A DNA stretch of 64,000 bases from Symbiodinium natans. Its lineage: Eukaryota > Sar > Dinophyceae > Suessiales > Symbiodiniaceae. The position numbers and the translations under genes were made by a program. The notes beneath the pieces were generated by a model. The model was not told where the DNA came from, searched no databases, and saw only the letters and a list, made by a program, of their open reading frames with translations. How positions within the stretch are numbered: position 1 is the first letter of the stretch; the number at the start of each line of letters is the position of its first letter. Positions 19,834 to 28,830 of this stretch are shown here, in pieces. Location: positions 939,879-1,003,878 of the forward strand of contig CAJNDS010002202.1 of assembly GCA_905221605.1 (NCBI GenBank), given 5' to 3'.

Positions 19834-19976
19834 TCTCTTCCACGGTAGAGCGCGTGGCGGGGTCTAAATGTAAACCGAATAAGAAGAGGCCTAAACGTAG
19901 AACGAAACTTGTAAGCACTACATAGAATTAGTCACTGTCGGTGAGTGCAGAAACAGATATGGCGAACAGGTCAATT

Positions 19977-21287
19977 TCACATCGAGCTGCTGTCATCTGC
20001 TTTGTGGGTGAGACAAATGAACTGGATGGACGCTAAGTCGCATCTGAAACACCATCGACGATCTGTTGATTTGGATTTAACGATGCCGGACCTAGTGCAA
20101 ATGAATTCCTCAAGCCAGGTACTGGATCTATCGGGAAGCACGTGGTTCCCTCTCAAAATCCCACCAACTGAAATCCCATAGGCGTTTTTGGGATGAGCAT
20201 GACATTTGATTGCTAGTTGAGTTGCACATTGCCAAGGGTCGCCATCGCATTGTTGCCCACGGCCAAAGAAACCAGTCAAAGGCAGGTTAGGATCCAGCTG
20301 TATGCCATCACTAGTGGTGGGGAGTACCACACCGCAACGAAGAACACCTAGAACGGTATCCAATCCGCAAACATGGCACCAGGCATAATTGTGACCAGTC
20401 AATGCTTCTTCTAGCGGGCCTGGAAAATTCTTTGTTCTCAGGAACCACATGTTGACACCATTCACATGAAAGCATCGAGCATGATCTACAAAGTCGTAGA
20501 TCTGCAATCTATTGACAATGACTGCGTTGAGGAACACTGCCAAAGTCTGCTGATTCATCTTGGTAATCGGGCCGTTTTGTTGCAACAGATGAAAGAGACA
20601 GTCCCGCTGAACTCTGAAATTCTCCAACGTAACGTCATTGACCAGTCGATAAAGCGGCTCAATCCACTTTCTGCGCAGGACAATGGTCTTAACCTGGTCG
20701 AAAGGAACAGAAACCCAAATGGATGACGTCGGCTTGGTAGGAATCGTGCCCATCAAAGGTGCAGGACGCTCTACAGGCCATTGTTGTGCTTGGTTGATCT
20801 CATAGAACATGTCCGTGTACTGGCCTATTGCTGAGGTATCTCCAGGAAAAGGAATACGATTTTGCACCAGTTGCACTATGCTAAAAGCATCTGGGTGGGA
20901 AAAATCTGACGTCAGCGTCGGCCTTTGCGTACTCAAAGGTACTGATGGTCGTACGGGTGCCGGAGGATTGTCTTGTATCGCAGCGAGACTATTGGGAAAT
21001 CTGCCAGGTACCATGTTAATTGGGTATTCTTGTCTGACAGGATACGACGAAGAACTGCTTGCCATAGGATTGTTCCAAGTGCCCGGGCGGTTCCAAGTAC
21101 CAGGAGGCATACCCATTGAGAATGCATCAAGAACATTGGCCGTTCGTTTAGGGCTAGAACTGGAGCTACTGGATGACGAAGTTCTGCGTCTTCTTGTACG
21201 ATGTCTTGTGCAGTCTCTTCTGCGGTGCCTGCTTCTGGATCGATGTCGTCCAGATAGGTGCACATGAATGTGTAAACGACGGTCCAT
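19977..21287 (-). CDS. Retroelement ORF1: Arg/Ser-rich, nucleic-acid-binding candidate
   Basis: 436 residues from an ATG at 21,287. Residues 1-50 are Arg/His-rich, then a run of nine Ser and KR, resembling an RS domain. A Pro-rich linker follows, then a folded C-terminal half (about 190-436) with conserved-looking W, H and C residues: NYAWCHVCGLDTVLGVL, GFFGRGQQCDGDPWQC, YGISVGGILRGNHVL. The last part recalls ADP-ribosyltransferase-like folds only loosely. Likely role: binding element RNA. ORF1 and the nuclease-RT are in different reading frames. Confidence 0.7.
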   Translation of the reverse strand: MDRRLHIHVHLSGRHRSRSRHRRRDCTRHRTRRRRTSSSSSSSSSPKRTANVLDAFSMGMPPGTWNRPGTWNNPMASSSSSYPVRQEYPINMVPGRFPNSLAAIQDNPPAPVRPSVPLSTQRPTLTSDFSHPDAFSIVQLVQNRIPFPGDTSAIGQYTDMFYEINQAQQWPVERPAPLMGTIPTKPTSSIWVSVPFDQVKTIVLRRKWIEPLYRLVNDVTLENFRVQRDCLFHLLQQNGPITKMNQQTLAVFLNAVIVNRLQIYDFVDHARCFHVNGVNMWFLRTKNFPGPLEEALTGHNYAWCHVCGLDTVLGVLRCGVVLPTTSDGIQLDPNLPLTGFFGRGQQCDGDPWQCATQLAIKCHAHPKNAYGISVGGILRGNHVLPDRSSTWLEEFICTRSGIVKSKSTDRRWCFRCDLASIQFICLTHKADDSSSM

Positions 21288-21656
21288 TGCTGCAAATGTG
21301 TACGTACTAACTTGGGTGAACTCACGGCATGATATTACAGTATACCATCCAGTGACTTAGGTTGTATTCAGAGGGATGTGATGTCGTTCAATGTCGTCCT
21401 GCGACTCAGGGTGCATTCAGAAGGATGCTCAAGATAAAGTCATGTAAGCTGTTCGACTAATCTCAATGTGATGACATCATCTTCAAATTGGGTACGTCAT
21501 ATGTCAAAACTCTAGAGGATGGTCTGAGGCTGAAGGTCTTTTCGTATCTGGGAGGTCTTGAGCCCTGGAAATCTGCTTCAGCATGCATTCAGAGCTTGAA
21601 TTCTCTCACGCAGGCCGTGAGTCCGACAGCGCTTTGGCAGAATTACTGTCAGGAAT
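21288..21656 (-). other. 5' leader of the retroelement
   Basis: Between the 5' pseudo-LTR and ORF1. Contains CAGG.TG.ATTCAG words related to those near the 3' end. A plus-strand frame through it (21,488-22,042) is probably chance. No promoter motif identified. Confidence 0.5.
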
Positions 21657-21939
21657 CACACACATACCCAGTCGAAGCTGGTTGGGAAAATTCCTCGAAG
21701 TTTGCAGGTACGCCATTGCACGTCTGCAATGGTATCACAAGAGATATGCAGCGTCTTCATTGGGTGCTGACTGCAAATCTCTCCAGCACCCCCCTGCTTG
21801 ACATAACATCTCGGCTTTCTTTTGGGGAATCAGATAAATCAGATCACTTCAGTGCGACGAATCAATGCACAGCTTTCAGGAGGATCAATGAGTGTTCAGC
21901 CATAACTTCACATCTTAGATACAGATGGTCCACACACAC
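21657..21939 (-). repeat. 5' pseudo-LTR of the retroelement
   Basis: Identical to 14,657-14,939. Its outer end joins CACACACA..GAGACACACA (21,931-21,968), the continuation of the target microsatellite. Confidence 0.9.
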
Positions 21940-22131
21940 ACACAGAGACACACACACACACACACACCCCAAGTCCTCAAAGGCACAAAAACCTTTGCTA
22001 AACGAACTCCTCCAGTCCGACCCAGCGCAAGGCATGCAGTAGACGTCCGAAGCCCTAAACCCTAAACCCCAAACCTTAAACCCCGAACCGTAAACCCTAA
22101 ACCTCAGCCCCTAAACCCCAAAACCCTAAAC

Positions 22132-22176
22132 CGCTCCTCCACCACCGCCGTGTCGATGATCTTAGACGGATGAGAC
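22132..22176 (-). CDS. Short exon
   Basis: Acceptor CCAACAG|G; reads SHPSKIIDTAVVEER; donor GAGCG|GTTTAGGG, again supplied by the repeat. The upstream sequence back to 22,240 is also open. Confidence 0.55.
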
Positions 22177-22735
22177 CTGTTGGGTCGAGCTGTTCGCACG
22201 GTTGTCGACTGGTCGAGGTCCCTAAGCAACCAAAAGTTGGCGGCGCCGCCGCCCCAAATATCCCCAAGCCCCAAAACAACCCAAGTCCCTGAGTCCCTAA
22301 TCCCCTAGGCCCCAAGCCCTAAACCCCTCATAACCTAAAGCCTCAACCCCGGAAGCCCTAAACGAGTTTAGGGGCCTAGGGTTCAGGAGGGTTCAGGGTC
22401 TAGAGATTTAGGGGTTTAGGTTCCATGACGGCAGGGTCTGCCTTAAACCCTCAACCTGACACCCGCAAAAACAAACTTTAGTAGACGCAGAACACAGGGT
22501 TTGAGGGTTTATGGTTTAGGGTTAGGGGCTTAGGTTTAGGCTTTGGGGCCAGAGTTTGAGGTTTCGAGTTTAGCGTTATAGGCAACCCAGGTTTTGGGGC
22601 CAACGAGGGTTTAGAGGCTGGGGTGTAGGAGTTTAGAGGCCTGATAACTTAACTTAAGCTCCTTGCCCCAACATCTGAAGCCTAAACCCAGGGTCTTAGG
22701 TTCTAGGGGTTTAGGGTTCAGGGGTGTGTAGCGTC

Positions 22736-22783
22736 CTTCAACCCCTGCCACTCCAGGTCTGCAAAAAACACGATCACCAGAAG
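22736..22783 (-). CDS. Short exon
   Basis: Acceptor CTTCAAG|CTT; reads LLVIVFFADLEWQGLK; donor may be AAG|GACGCT (GA type), which I cannot confirm. Confidence 0.5.
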
Positions 22784-22915
22784 CTTGAAGTGCAGGGGGG
22801 TTTAGGGTGCAGGCCTTTAGGGTTTAGGGTTCAGGGTTCAGGGTTTAGGGTTTAGGGTTTAGAGTTTAGGGTTTAGGGTTGTTAAGGTTCAGGGCCGATG
22901 GCCCTCTTTCATCAC

Positions 22916-22986
22916 CAGAGGTTCAGGGGTTCCGTGGACAAGCCCAGCGATCCGCTTATGCGGCTGGGAGGCAGGATCAAGTCCAC
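22916..22986 (-). CDS. Exon, unknown protein
   Basis: Acceptor TTGCAG|GTG; reads VDLILPPSRISGSLGLS; donor CTCTG|GTGATG. The plus strand is also open here (FRGSVDKPSDPLMRLGG), so the orientation is inferred. Confidence 0.5.
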
Positions 22987-22999
22987 CTGCTTGCAAAGA

Positions 23000-23200
23000 G
23001 GGTTTAGGGTTTAGGGTTTAGGGTTTGGGGTTTAGGGTTTAGGGTTTAGGGTTTGGGGTTTGGGGTTTGGGGTTTGGGGTTTGGGGTTTGGGGTTTGGGG
23101 TTTGGGGTTTGGGGTTTGGGGGTTTGGGGGTTTGGGGGTTTAGGGTTTACTGAAGGGTTTAGTGGGGTTTAGGGTTTGGGGTTTGGGGTTTAATTCGGGC
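23000..23200 (+). repeat. TTTAGGG to TTTGGGG array
   Basis: TTTAGGG units give way to about 11 TTTGGGG units and then TTTGGGGG; an example of stepwise drift within one array. Confidence 0.95.
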
Positions 23201-23204
23201 TCAG

Positions 23205-24120
23205 AGTTTAGCCTTAAACCAAAAACTCGCAAAACCTCAGGCCCTAAACCGTCCTTACTACATGATGACTAAGCAAATTGCAGGCGTACTTGGAGGTTCA
23301 TGGTACTCATGAACCAACCGTACTTATTGCTGTACTTAGAACCATATTAAGGACCTTGAGGGGTAGCTTAGCCAGCACATCAAGAGCCCATCAAACTACC
23401 CTCAGAAATGCACAACAAGCCACAAGATCCTTTGAGGTAGGGTTCTTTTACTTACCTCTGGAGTAGACCCAGGAAAAAAAGTATATACTTTTCAGGTATA
23501 AGTAGCTGTAATAGGAACCCTAAACCAAAAAAAGTATTAAAGTATAGTACTCCAAAGCCCAGTTTACGGTTTGCATCCCCAAACAGGACACCCAACACAA
23601 AATATAGGAGCCTTATGAATGTTTGTTTTCTTTTTTTTTTCTTGGGGGGGGGGGGGGTAGTATTAGTTATAGTATACTTATAAAGAGACCCTAAGGGAAT
23701 ATTATTAGTAATTGTTCTGACCCCTGTATTGCACTCACCGGTCACTGGCAGTGGAATAGACCTCATACCACGTAGTTCTAGACTCTAGACCACACAAGTG
23801 CCAACTTAAACTACTGAACGCACGGTCAGACACTGAGCCGAAACCCTATGCCAATGCAGCTTTTTTCAAAATCCTTCAATTTCACTGCACTGCAGTCTTC
23901 CTTCACATGGTGATTTCTCTGAATCATGGCCCCTTTGGGGGTCCTTAGGATAAGGCGGCCCCTCTTATTTTATGGCACCCAAAAAAGGGACCATAATTTA
24001 GAGAACTGACCACATAAACTCCAAGCCTCCAAGCTCCACCCTAGACCCGACTATCCCAAACACGTCTTACAACTCATCCAACAACACACAAGAACTCCAG
24101 CCCGCGCCCCGCCAATCTCC
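23205..24120. other. Intronic sequence without an exon
   Basis: Holds a short AT-rich block (23,480-23,740) with a T/G run at 23,630-23,657 and an arm of the AGTATAAT repeat family (23,657-23,735). The frame at 23,452-23,766 crosses homopolymers and is not credible as a gene. Confidence 0.5.
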
Positions 24121-24225
24121 GGAAACCCTAAACCCGAAACCTTTAAAACCCAAAAAACCCAAAAAACCCTAAACCCGAAACCCTGCTTGGAACCCTACAT
24201 CCTAAACCCTAAATCCTGCATTCCA

Positions 24226-24345
24226 CACCCTAAACCCTAAACCCTAAACCCTAAGCCTTATAAGCCCTAAGCCCTAAGCCCTAAGCCCTAAGCCCTAAGC
24301 CCTAAGCCCTAAACCCTAAACCCTAAACCCTAAACCCTAAACCCT
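24226..24345 (-). repeat. CCCTAAA/CCCTAAG array
   Basis: CCCTAAA, then about nine CCCTAAG units, then CCCTAAA. It lies on the donor side of the next exon. Confidence 0.95.
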
Positions 24346-24350
24346 AGCGC

Positions 24351-24429
24351 CCCGCGCCGTCTCGCGGCCAGGCATGATCAGCAGGTTGGCCGGGTCATCG
24401 GGCATGACCAGCATCATGTTGGGTGGTGC
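24351..24429 (-). CDS. Exon with duplicated acceptor
   Basis: Acceptor AAAAG|GCACC; reads NMMLVMPDDPANLLIMPG then RETARG; GC donor near 24,350. The upstream copy of its first 23 bases (24,454-24,476) would run into TGA in this frame, so the intervening 45 nt must be removed or the second acceptor used. Confidence 0.7.
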
Positions 24430-24476
24430 CTTTTAGGGTTTAGGGTTTAGGGTTGACCAGCATCATGTTGGTGCCT
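24405..24476. repeat. Direct duplication of an exon start around three telomere units
   Basis: TGACCAGCATCATGTTG plus GTGCCT occurs at 24,405-24,431 (with a 4 bp insertion) and at 24,454-24,476. Between them is only TTTAGGGTTTAGGGTTTAGGGT. Both copies contain AG|GC on the minus strand. Confidence 0.9.
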
Positions 24477-24772
24477 GAGTGGGTTTATGGAGTTTTATGA
24501 GGCTTTTTTGTGGCTTTTTGTTATATAAAGGGTTTAGAGGGTTGAGGGTTGAGAGGGTTTAGGACTTTCAGCATTTAGGGTTGCGGTTTACAGGGTTTAG
24601 GGTTGAGAGGCTTTATAGGGTTTGAGGATAAGGCCTTAGAACTTGAGGGAGCGCTTGGCGTTCAGGGTTTAGGGTTTCGGGTTTCGGGTTCAAAACCTTT
24701 CAAACCTGGAAGGCTCGAAGAACACCCTACACCCCAAAACCCCAAATCCACTTCCCCTGAACAGGCCCCTCT

Positions 24773-24868
24773 AGGATGGCCCTTAAAACCCTCTGAACAA
24801 TATGAATAAGTATAATCCTTTTGAACCCAATAAGAGAGAATATGTAATATCCCAAAGGCCTGCCTGAC
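24773..24868 (+). repeat. Dispersed repeat, family GGCCCTTAAAACCCTCTGAA
   Basis: Third copy of the 8514 family; shares AACCCTCTGAACAATAT and ATATCCCAAAGGCCTGCC with small indels. Confidence 0.6.
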
Positions 24869-25203
24869 CCTAAACCCTATATTACACCACCGCAGGCCCC
24901 AAGCAGTCAAAGGCACGTCAAAGAAACAGTGGAGACGACAGGAGACACAGGGAGACGAAGGGAGACCAAGGGAGGCCAGGAGCACAGCAACCCGGCAAAG
25001 CCACCCGCATGAAGGGAGACAAAGGACGACAAAGGGAGACAAAGGAGCCCAGGAACCCGGCCACAGTCTTCAGAATGTCGGCAATCCTTAAATGAATTTA
25101 GAACCCCAACAGTAGACTGTTTGGGGAATAACCCCTAAACCCTAGTCCCTAAATCCTAGCTTCAAACAGCAAGCCCCAAATGCTGTGTGCGAGCCCCAGT
25201 TAC

Positions 25204-25230
25204 CGCTTCAAGGTTCCACATGGCCACATC
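25204..25230 (-). CDS. Microexon, 9 codons, propeller-like
   Basis: Acceptor GCTGAG|GAT; reads DVAMWNLEA, the D-x-x-x-W-x-L end of a WD40 blade; donor GCG|GTAACT. Convincing splice sites but very short. Confidence 0.45.
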
Positions 25231-25254
25231 CTCAGCGTTTTTGTTGCTTGGCTT

Positions 25255-25560
25255 AGGGTTTTTGGGGGTTTGGGGGTTTGGGGGTTTGGGGGTTTGCGGG
25301 TTTGGGGGTTTGGGGGTTTGGGGGTTTGCGGGTTTGGGGGTTTGGGGGTTTGGGGGTTTGCGGGTTTGGGGGTTTGGGGTTTCGGGTTTGCGGGTTTCGG
25401 CATTTTAGGGGTTCAGGGGTTCAGGGGTTCAGGGGTTCAGGGGTTCAGGGGTTCAGGGGTTTAGGGGTTTAGGGGTTTAGGGGTTTAGGGGTTTAGGGGT
25501 TTAGGGGGTTTAGGGGTTTAGGGGTAGGGGTGTAGGGGTTTAGGGGTTTAGGGGGTTTAA
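25255..25560 (+). repeat. TTTGGGGG/TTTGCGGG then TTCAGGGG/TTTAGGGG array
   Basis: Four successive homogenised 8-mers: (GTTTGGGG)n with every fourth unit GTTTGCGG, then GTTCAGGG, then GTTTAGGG. All reading frames across it are open and produce artificial Gly/Val/Trp-rich proteins. Confidence 0.95.
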
Positions 25561-26132
25561 GGCTTTACGGGTTGAAGGCTTTCAGGCAGTGAGCTTAGTT
25601 GAAGGGTTCGCAAGATTTGATAGGTTTGGGAGTGTGGACAGGCTTCCTAAACCCGAAAAACTCTAAACCCTAGACCCGTTAATAAGCACTTGTAAACCCT
25701 ACAAACCCAACCCCTACTTATGAACCCTAAACCCAGCACTCATAAACCCCAAACTGGTTTCAGGAGTTCAAGGCCATGTAACCTACACCCCCTGTTCCCT
25801 AAATGCAGGACCCTTAGCACCAAGAAGCCTCATGTCCACTAACCCTTCGCCCGCCAAGACTGTGAACTGAGGTGAGGGCGAAATCTCCACGCACGTCGGT
25901 CACGAACCTACAGCTTTGTTTCGGATTAATTCGGGTTTGGGGTTAGGGGTTTTGAGTGTAGGGTTTAGGGTTTAGTGTTTGGGGGGGGGGGGGGGGGCCG
26001 AAGGGACTTCAGTGCGGGGTAAGGTCCCCAGAACCTGACAGTAGAAAAGATGGTCTGACACAGGGAGAGCGAATCTGAACATGGGCCCTGAATTGGGGAA
26101 CCCTTGTATTGTACGGGTTTTGAAGATTGGGT

Positions 26133-26290
26133 TTGGTTTAGGCTAGTTACATGGTCCCTCAATATGGGCCCTGTATTGCGGAAACTTGTATACTAGGGGT
26201 TTTGAAGATTGGGTTTAGGGTGTAGGGTAGTTGCGTGATCCCTTAATCTGGGCCCTTAATTGACGAAACCTTTTACGCCTTATAGACCCT
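26133..26290 (+). repeat. Dispersed repeat, family TAGTTACATGGTCCCT..ATGGGCCCT
   Basis: Two tandem copies, near 26,140 and 26,225. Other members at 12,214-12,290, 38,798-38,880, 44,028-44,110 and 48,078-48,205. The last two extend into AAATTAAGG..CATCAGAACCCTTT.AAGGAGGT. Confidence 0.65.
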
Positions 26291-26529
26291 ACGAAGCCCA
26301 ATTTAACTATAAACCCAGTCATCACAAAGGATCCTTGGGGTTCAGGGTTTAGGGTTTGGGGTTCCTTAACCCCTAAAACCTTGAAAGCCCCCAATCCCAA
26401 ACCCTCAGCCCGAAAGAAAACCATCGAGACTCCGGCCCCATCTGTGCCCTAAACCCTCAACAATAAAGACCCTAAACCCTAACCCTAAACCCTAAACCCT
26501 AAACCCTAAACCCTAAACCCCAACTGCGC

Positions 26530-26582
26530 CCAGCAGCGAGGTGGCCGACCCCTGCTTGTCAAGGTCCATCTTCTCCCCAGGC
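26530..26582 (-). CDS. Exon with duplicated acceptor region
   Basis: Acceptor CACTTCTGAG|GCCTGG; reads PGEKMDLDKQGSATSLLG; donor CTGG|GCGCAG (GC). Its first 14 bases and the preceding 12 recur 279 bp upstream in the transcript. Confidence 0.65.
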
Positions 26583-26872
26583 CTCAGAAGTGACATGAGG
26601 GTTTAGGGTTTAGGGGTTTAGGGTTTTAGGGTTTTAGGGGTTTAGGGGTTTAGGGGTTCTAGGGGTTCTAGGGGTTCTAGGGGTTCTAGGGGTTCTAGGG
26701 GTTCTAGGGGTTCTAGGGGTTCTAGGGGTTCTAGGGGTTCTAGGGGTTCTAGGGGTTCTAGGGGTTCTAGGGGCTTAGGGGTTTAGGAATTTAGGGGTTT
26801 TAAGGGTTTAGGGGTTTAGGGGTTTAGGGGTTTAGGGGTTTAGGGTATCTTCTCCCCAGGCCTCAGAAGTGA
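26568..26872. repeat. 26 bp direct repeat bracketing a telomere-like array
   Basis: ATCTTCTCCCCAGGCCTCAG plus AAGTGA at 26,568-26,593 and again, identical, at 26,847-26,872. The 250 bp between are (TTTAGGGG)n and (TTCTAGGGG)n. Each copy carries minus-strand CTGAG|GCC, a potential AG|GC splice site. Confidence 0.95.
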
Positions 26873-26879
26873 AACGCTC

Positions 26880-27020
26880 GTGGCCCTCTTTGGGGGTTCA
26901 GGGTTTAGGGGTTTAGGGGTTTAGGGGTTTAGGGGTTTAGGGGTTTAGGGGTTTAGGGGTTTAGGGGTTTAGGGGTTTAGGGGTTTAGGGGCTTAGGGGT
27001 TTAGGGGTTTAGGGGTTTAG
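26880..27020 (+). repeat. (TTTAGGGG)n array
   Basis: About 16 near-identical 8 bp units, next to the second copy of the 26 bp duplication. Confidence 0.95.
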
Positions 27021-27029
27021 GTTTATGGT

Positions 27030-27640
27030 GTAGTTTAGAGACTTGAGGATTTCGAATGTTGTTTTTTTGTCAGGCTATTAGGGGTCGAAGCCCACGACCC
27101 CAACAGGCCCAGATCCCAAACCCAGCGGTTTAGAGTTTAGGATTTGGGTTTTCTTGTCAAACCATGGCCCTAAACCTAGCCCAAAGTGGCTTGCAGGGTT
27201 GTTTGGGCCTATATAACTAGACCTCGGCCCGACAAAGCAGACCCACAGCCCCAGGGTTGGAAATGGGGAGTGGGGGAGGCGCGAGTCTGGGGTTGGGGTT
27301 TAGGGTTTATGGGTTTAAGGATTTAAGGGTTTACGTCTTAGGGGTTTAGGGGTCAACAGCCTCCCCAAAGTACATACTTTAAGTGCATGTCTGACGCCGG
27401 ACCTGAAGCCATGCATGAAAGCCCGCCAACCCTAAACCTGCACACCCGAAAACCCGAAATCCGGGCAATCTAAAGCGTTAAACACCTGATCTCCTAAACT
27501 AACTTGCGCACGCAGTATAAACGCCTATAAGCCCCAAGAACCTCAAAACACCTATGTGCTCCAAAAACCCAAAACTCCTACCATCCGAGCCCTAGGCTGA
27601 ACCTCAAAAAAGACCCAGGAACCTCAATCCCTGAAACCTT
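27030..27640. other. Intronic sequence without an exon
   Basis: Unique sequence with isolated TTTAGGG-like words; no frame longer than a few dozen codons and no repeat family noticed. Confidence 0.4.
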
Positions 27641-27756
27641 AAACCCTAAACCGCAACCCTAAACCCTAAACCCTAAACCCTAAACCCTAAACCCTAAACC
27701 CTAAACCCTAAACCCCAAACCGAGACACCCCGACACCCTGAAGCCAAACATCCCGC

Positions 27757-27830
27757 CAGGTGGCTGCTCGTAGATTGCCACAGGCTCAGGTGCCTCCTCT
27801 TTGGAGAAGAGGTGCCACTCCTTCTCGTAC
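27757..27830 (-). CDS. Exon, 24 codons
   Basis: Acceptor AACCCAG|GTA; reads YEKEWHLFSKEEAPEPVAI then YEQPP; donor CCTG|GCGGG (GC). Well-composed acidic segment; family unknown. Confidence 0.7.
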
Positions 27831-27964
27831 CTGGGTTGAGGATTTAGGGGTTTAGGGCTTTGGGTTTAGGGGCTTAGGGCTGTAGGGTTAAAGGGGCCGG
27901 GCTTTAAGGGTTTAGGGCCGGGTTTAACGGTTAAATTTTGAAGGCTTCAGGTTTCGAGCTTCGG

Positions 27965-28272
27965 GCGGGGAGGGGGGGGGGGGGAGGGGGGGGAGGGGGG
28001 GGGAGGGGGGGGAGGGAGGGGGGGGGAGGGGGGGGGGGGGGGGAGGGGGGGAGGGTGGGGGGGGAGGGGGGGGAGGGGGGGGAGGGGAGGGGGGGGAGGG
28101 GAGGGTGGGGGAGGGGGGGGAGGGAAGGGGGAGGAGGGGGGGGACGGGGGGGAGGGGGGGAGGGGGGGGAGGGGGGGGAGGGGGGGGGAGGGGGGGGAGG
28201 GTGGGGGGGAGGGGGGGGCGGAGGAGAGGGGGGGGAGGGGGGGAGGGGGGGGGAGGGGGGGGGGGGGGGGCG
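27965..28272 (+). repeat. 300 bp G-rich tract
   Basis: Almost only G, with single A every 5-9 bases ((G)6-8A). All three plus frames are open and give Gly/Glu/Arg-rich artefacts. Strong potential for G-quadruplexes; in the minus transcript it would be a C/T-rich tract. Confidence 0.95.
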
Positions 28273-28458
28273 AGTTTAGGGCTTTAAGGGTTGGAGGGTT
28301 GAGATCTCAGGGCTTTTGGGCTTGCGCCAAGACCACCTTGCTTAGGGATAAAGTATTCCTGAAGATGATCCTCTTACACCAATATCCTAAGCCCTAATTC
28401 CAGAGCCTAAACCCTGAACCCTGAACCCTAAAGCCCTAAAACCTAAACCCTGAACCAC

Positions 28459-28556
28459 CCCTTTCAGGGGCTTCTGGGGAGGCTTCCGAGACTTCGGGGC
28501 TCTGAGGCCACGGTGCGAGAGGGCGGTCTTGGACTCGTTCAGCTTTCCCACGGCAC
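28459..28556 (-). CDS. Exon, basic segment
   Basis: Acceptor CCCAAG|GT; reads AVGKLNESKTALSHRGLR then APKSRKPPQKPLK, Lys/Pro-rich and likely disordered; donor AAAGGG|GTGGTT. Confidence 0.65.
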
Positions 28557-28565
28557 CTTGGGAGG

Positions 28566-28830
28566 GAAGGGTTTAGGGTTTAGGGTTTAGGGTTTAGGGT
28601 TTAGGGTTTAGGGTTTAGGGTTTAGGGTTTAGGGTTTAGGGTTTAGGGTTTAGGGTTTAGGGTTTAGGGTTTAGGGTTTAGGGTTTAGGGTTAGGGGGGT
28701 AGGGATTAGGGTTTAGGGTATCGGGTATCGGGCTTAGGGTTTAGGGTTTAGGGTTTAGGGTTTAGGGTTTAGGGTTTAGGGTTTAGGGTATCGGGTATCG
28801 GGCTTAGGGTTTAGGGTTTAGGGTTTAAGG
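28566..28830 (+). repeat. Long TTTAGGG array
   Basis: About 17 pure TTTAGGG units, then a higher-order piece in which GGGTATCGGGTATCGGGC appears twice (28,717 and 28,787) between TTTAGGG runs, showing segmental duplication inside the array. Confidence 0.95.

Larger units (their letters stand above)
14657..21939 (-). mobile_element. Penelope-like retroelement with N-terminal GIY-YIG nuclease
   Basis: A 7.28 kb unit between two identical 283 bp direct repeats, free of telomere-like sequence and read on the minus strand. Order in the sense direction: direct repeat, ORF1, hairpin, ORF2, TGA, nuclease-RT, 3' region, direct repeat. Nuclease-first order, a CxC motif, LTR-like direct repeats and a microsatellite target match the published N-terminal-EN Penelope-like clade (Naiad/Chlamys). 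The extra upstream ORFs are not something I know from described members. Identical repeats and open ORFs imply recent insertion. Confidence 0.8.

Noticed and set aside
20380-20480. Firm call of an ADP-ribosyltransferase fold in ORF1
   Set aside because: Only a vague resemblance (strand, G-x-x-x-x-L-R-x-G, G-F-F/Y-G-R-G); no catalytic triad could be identified.
20809-21267. 152-codon plus-strand ORF inside ORF1
   Set aside because: Antisense to the RS/Pro-rich part of ORF1; composition follows from it.
14657-21939. Classification as an ordinary LTR retrotransposon
   Set aside because: Direct repeats are present, but no protease, integrase or RNase H is visible, the repeats lack TG..CA ends, and the nuclease is GIY-YIG with the RT C-terminal.
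25180-25472. Gly/Val/Trp-rich proteins of 60-95 residues on both strands
   Set aside because: They are translations of GTTTGGGG-type units, where no stop can occur; no start context or neighbours.
27938-28287. Gly/Arg/Glu-rich ORFs
   Set aside because: Produced by the G-rich tract.
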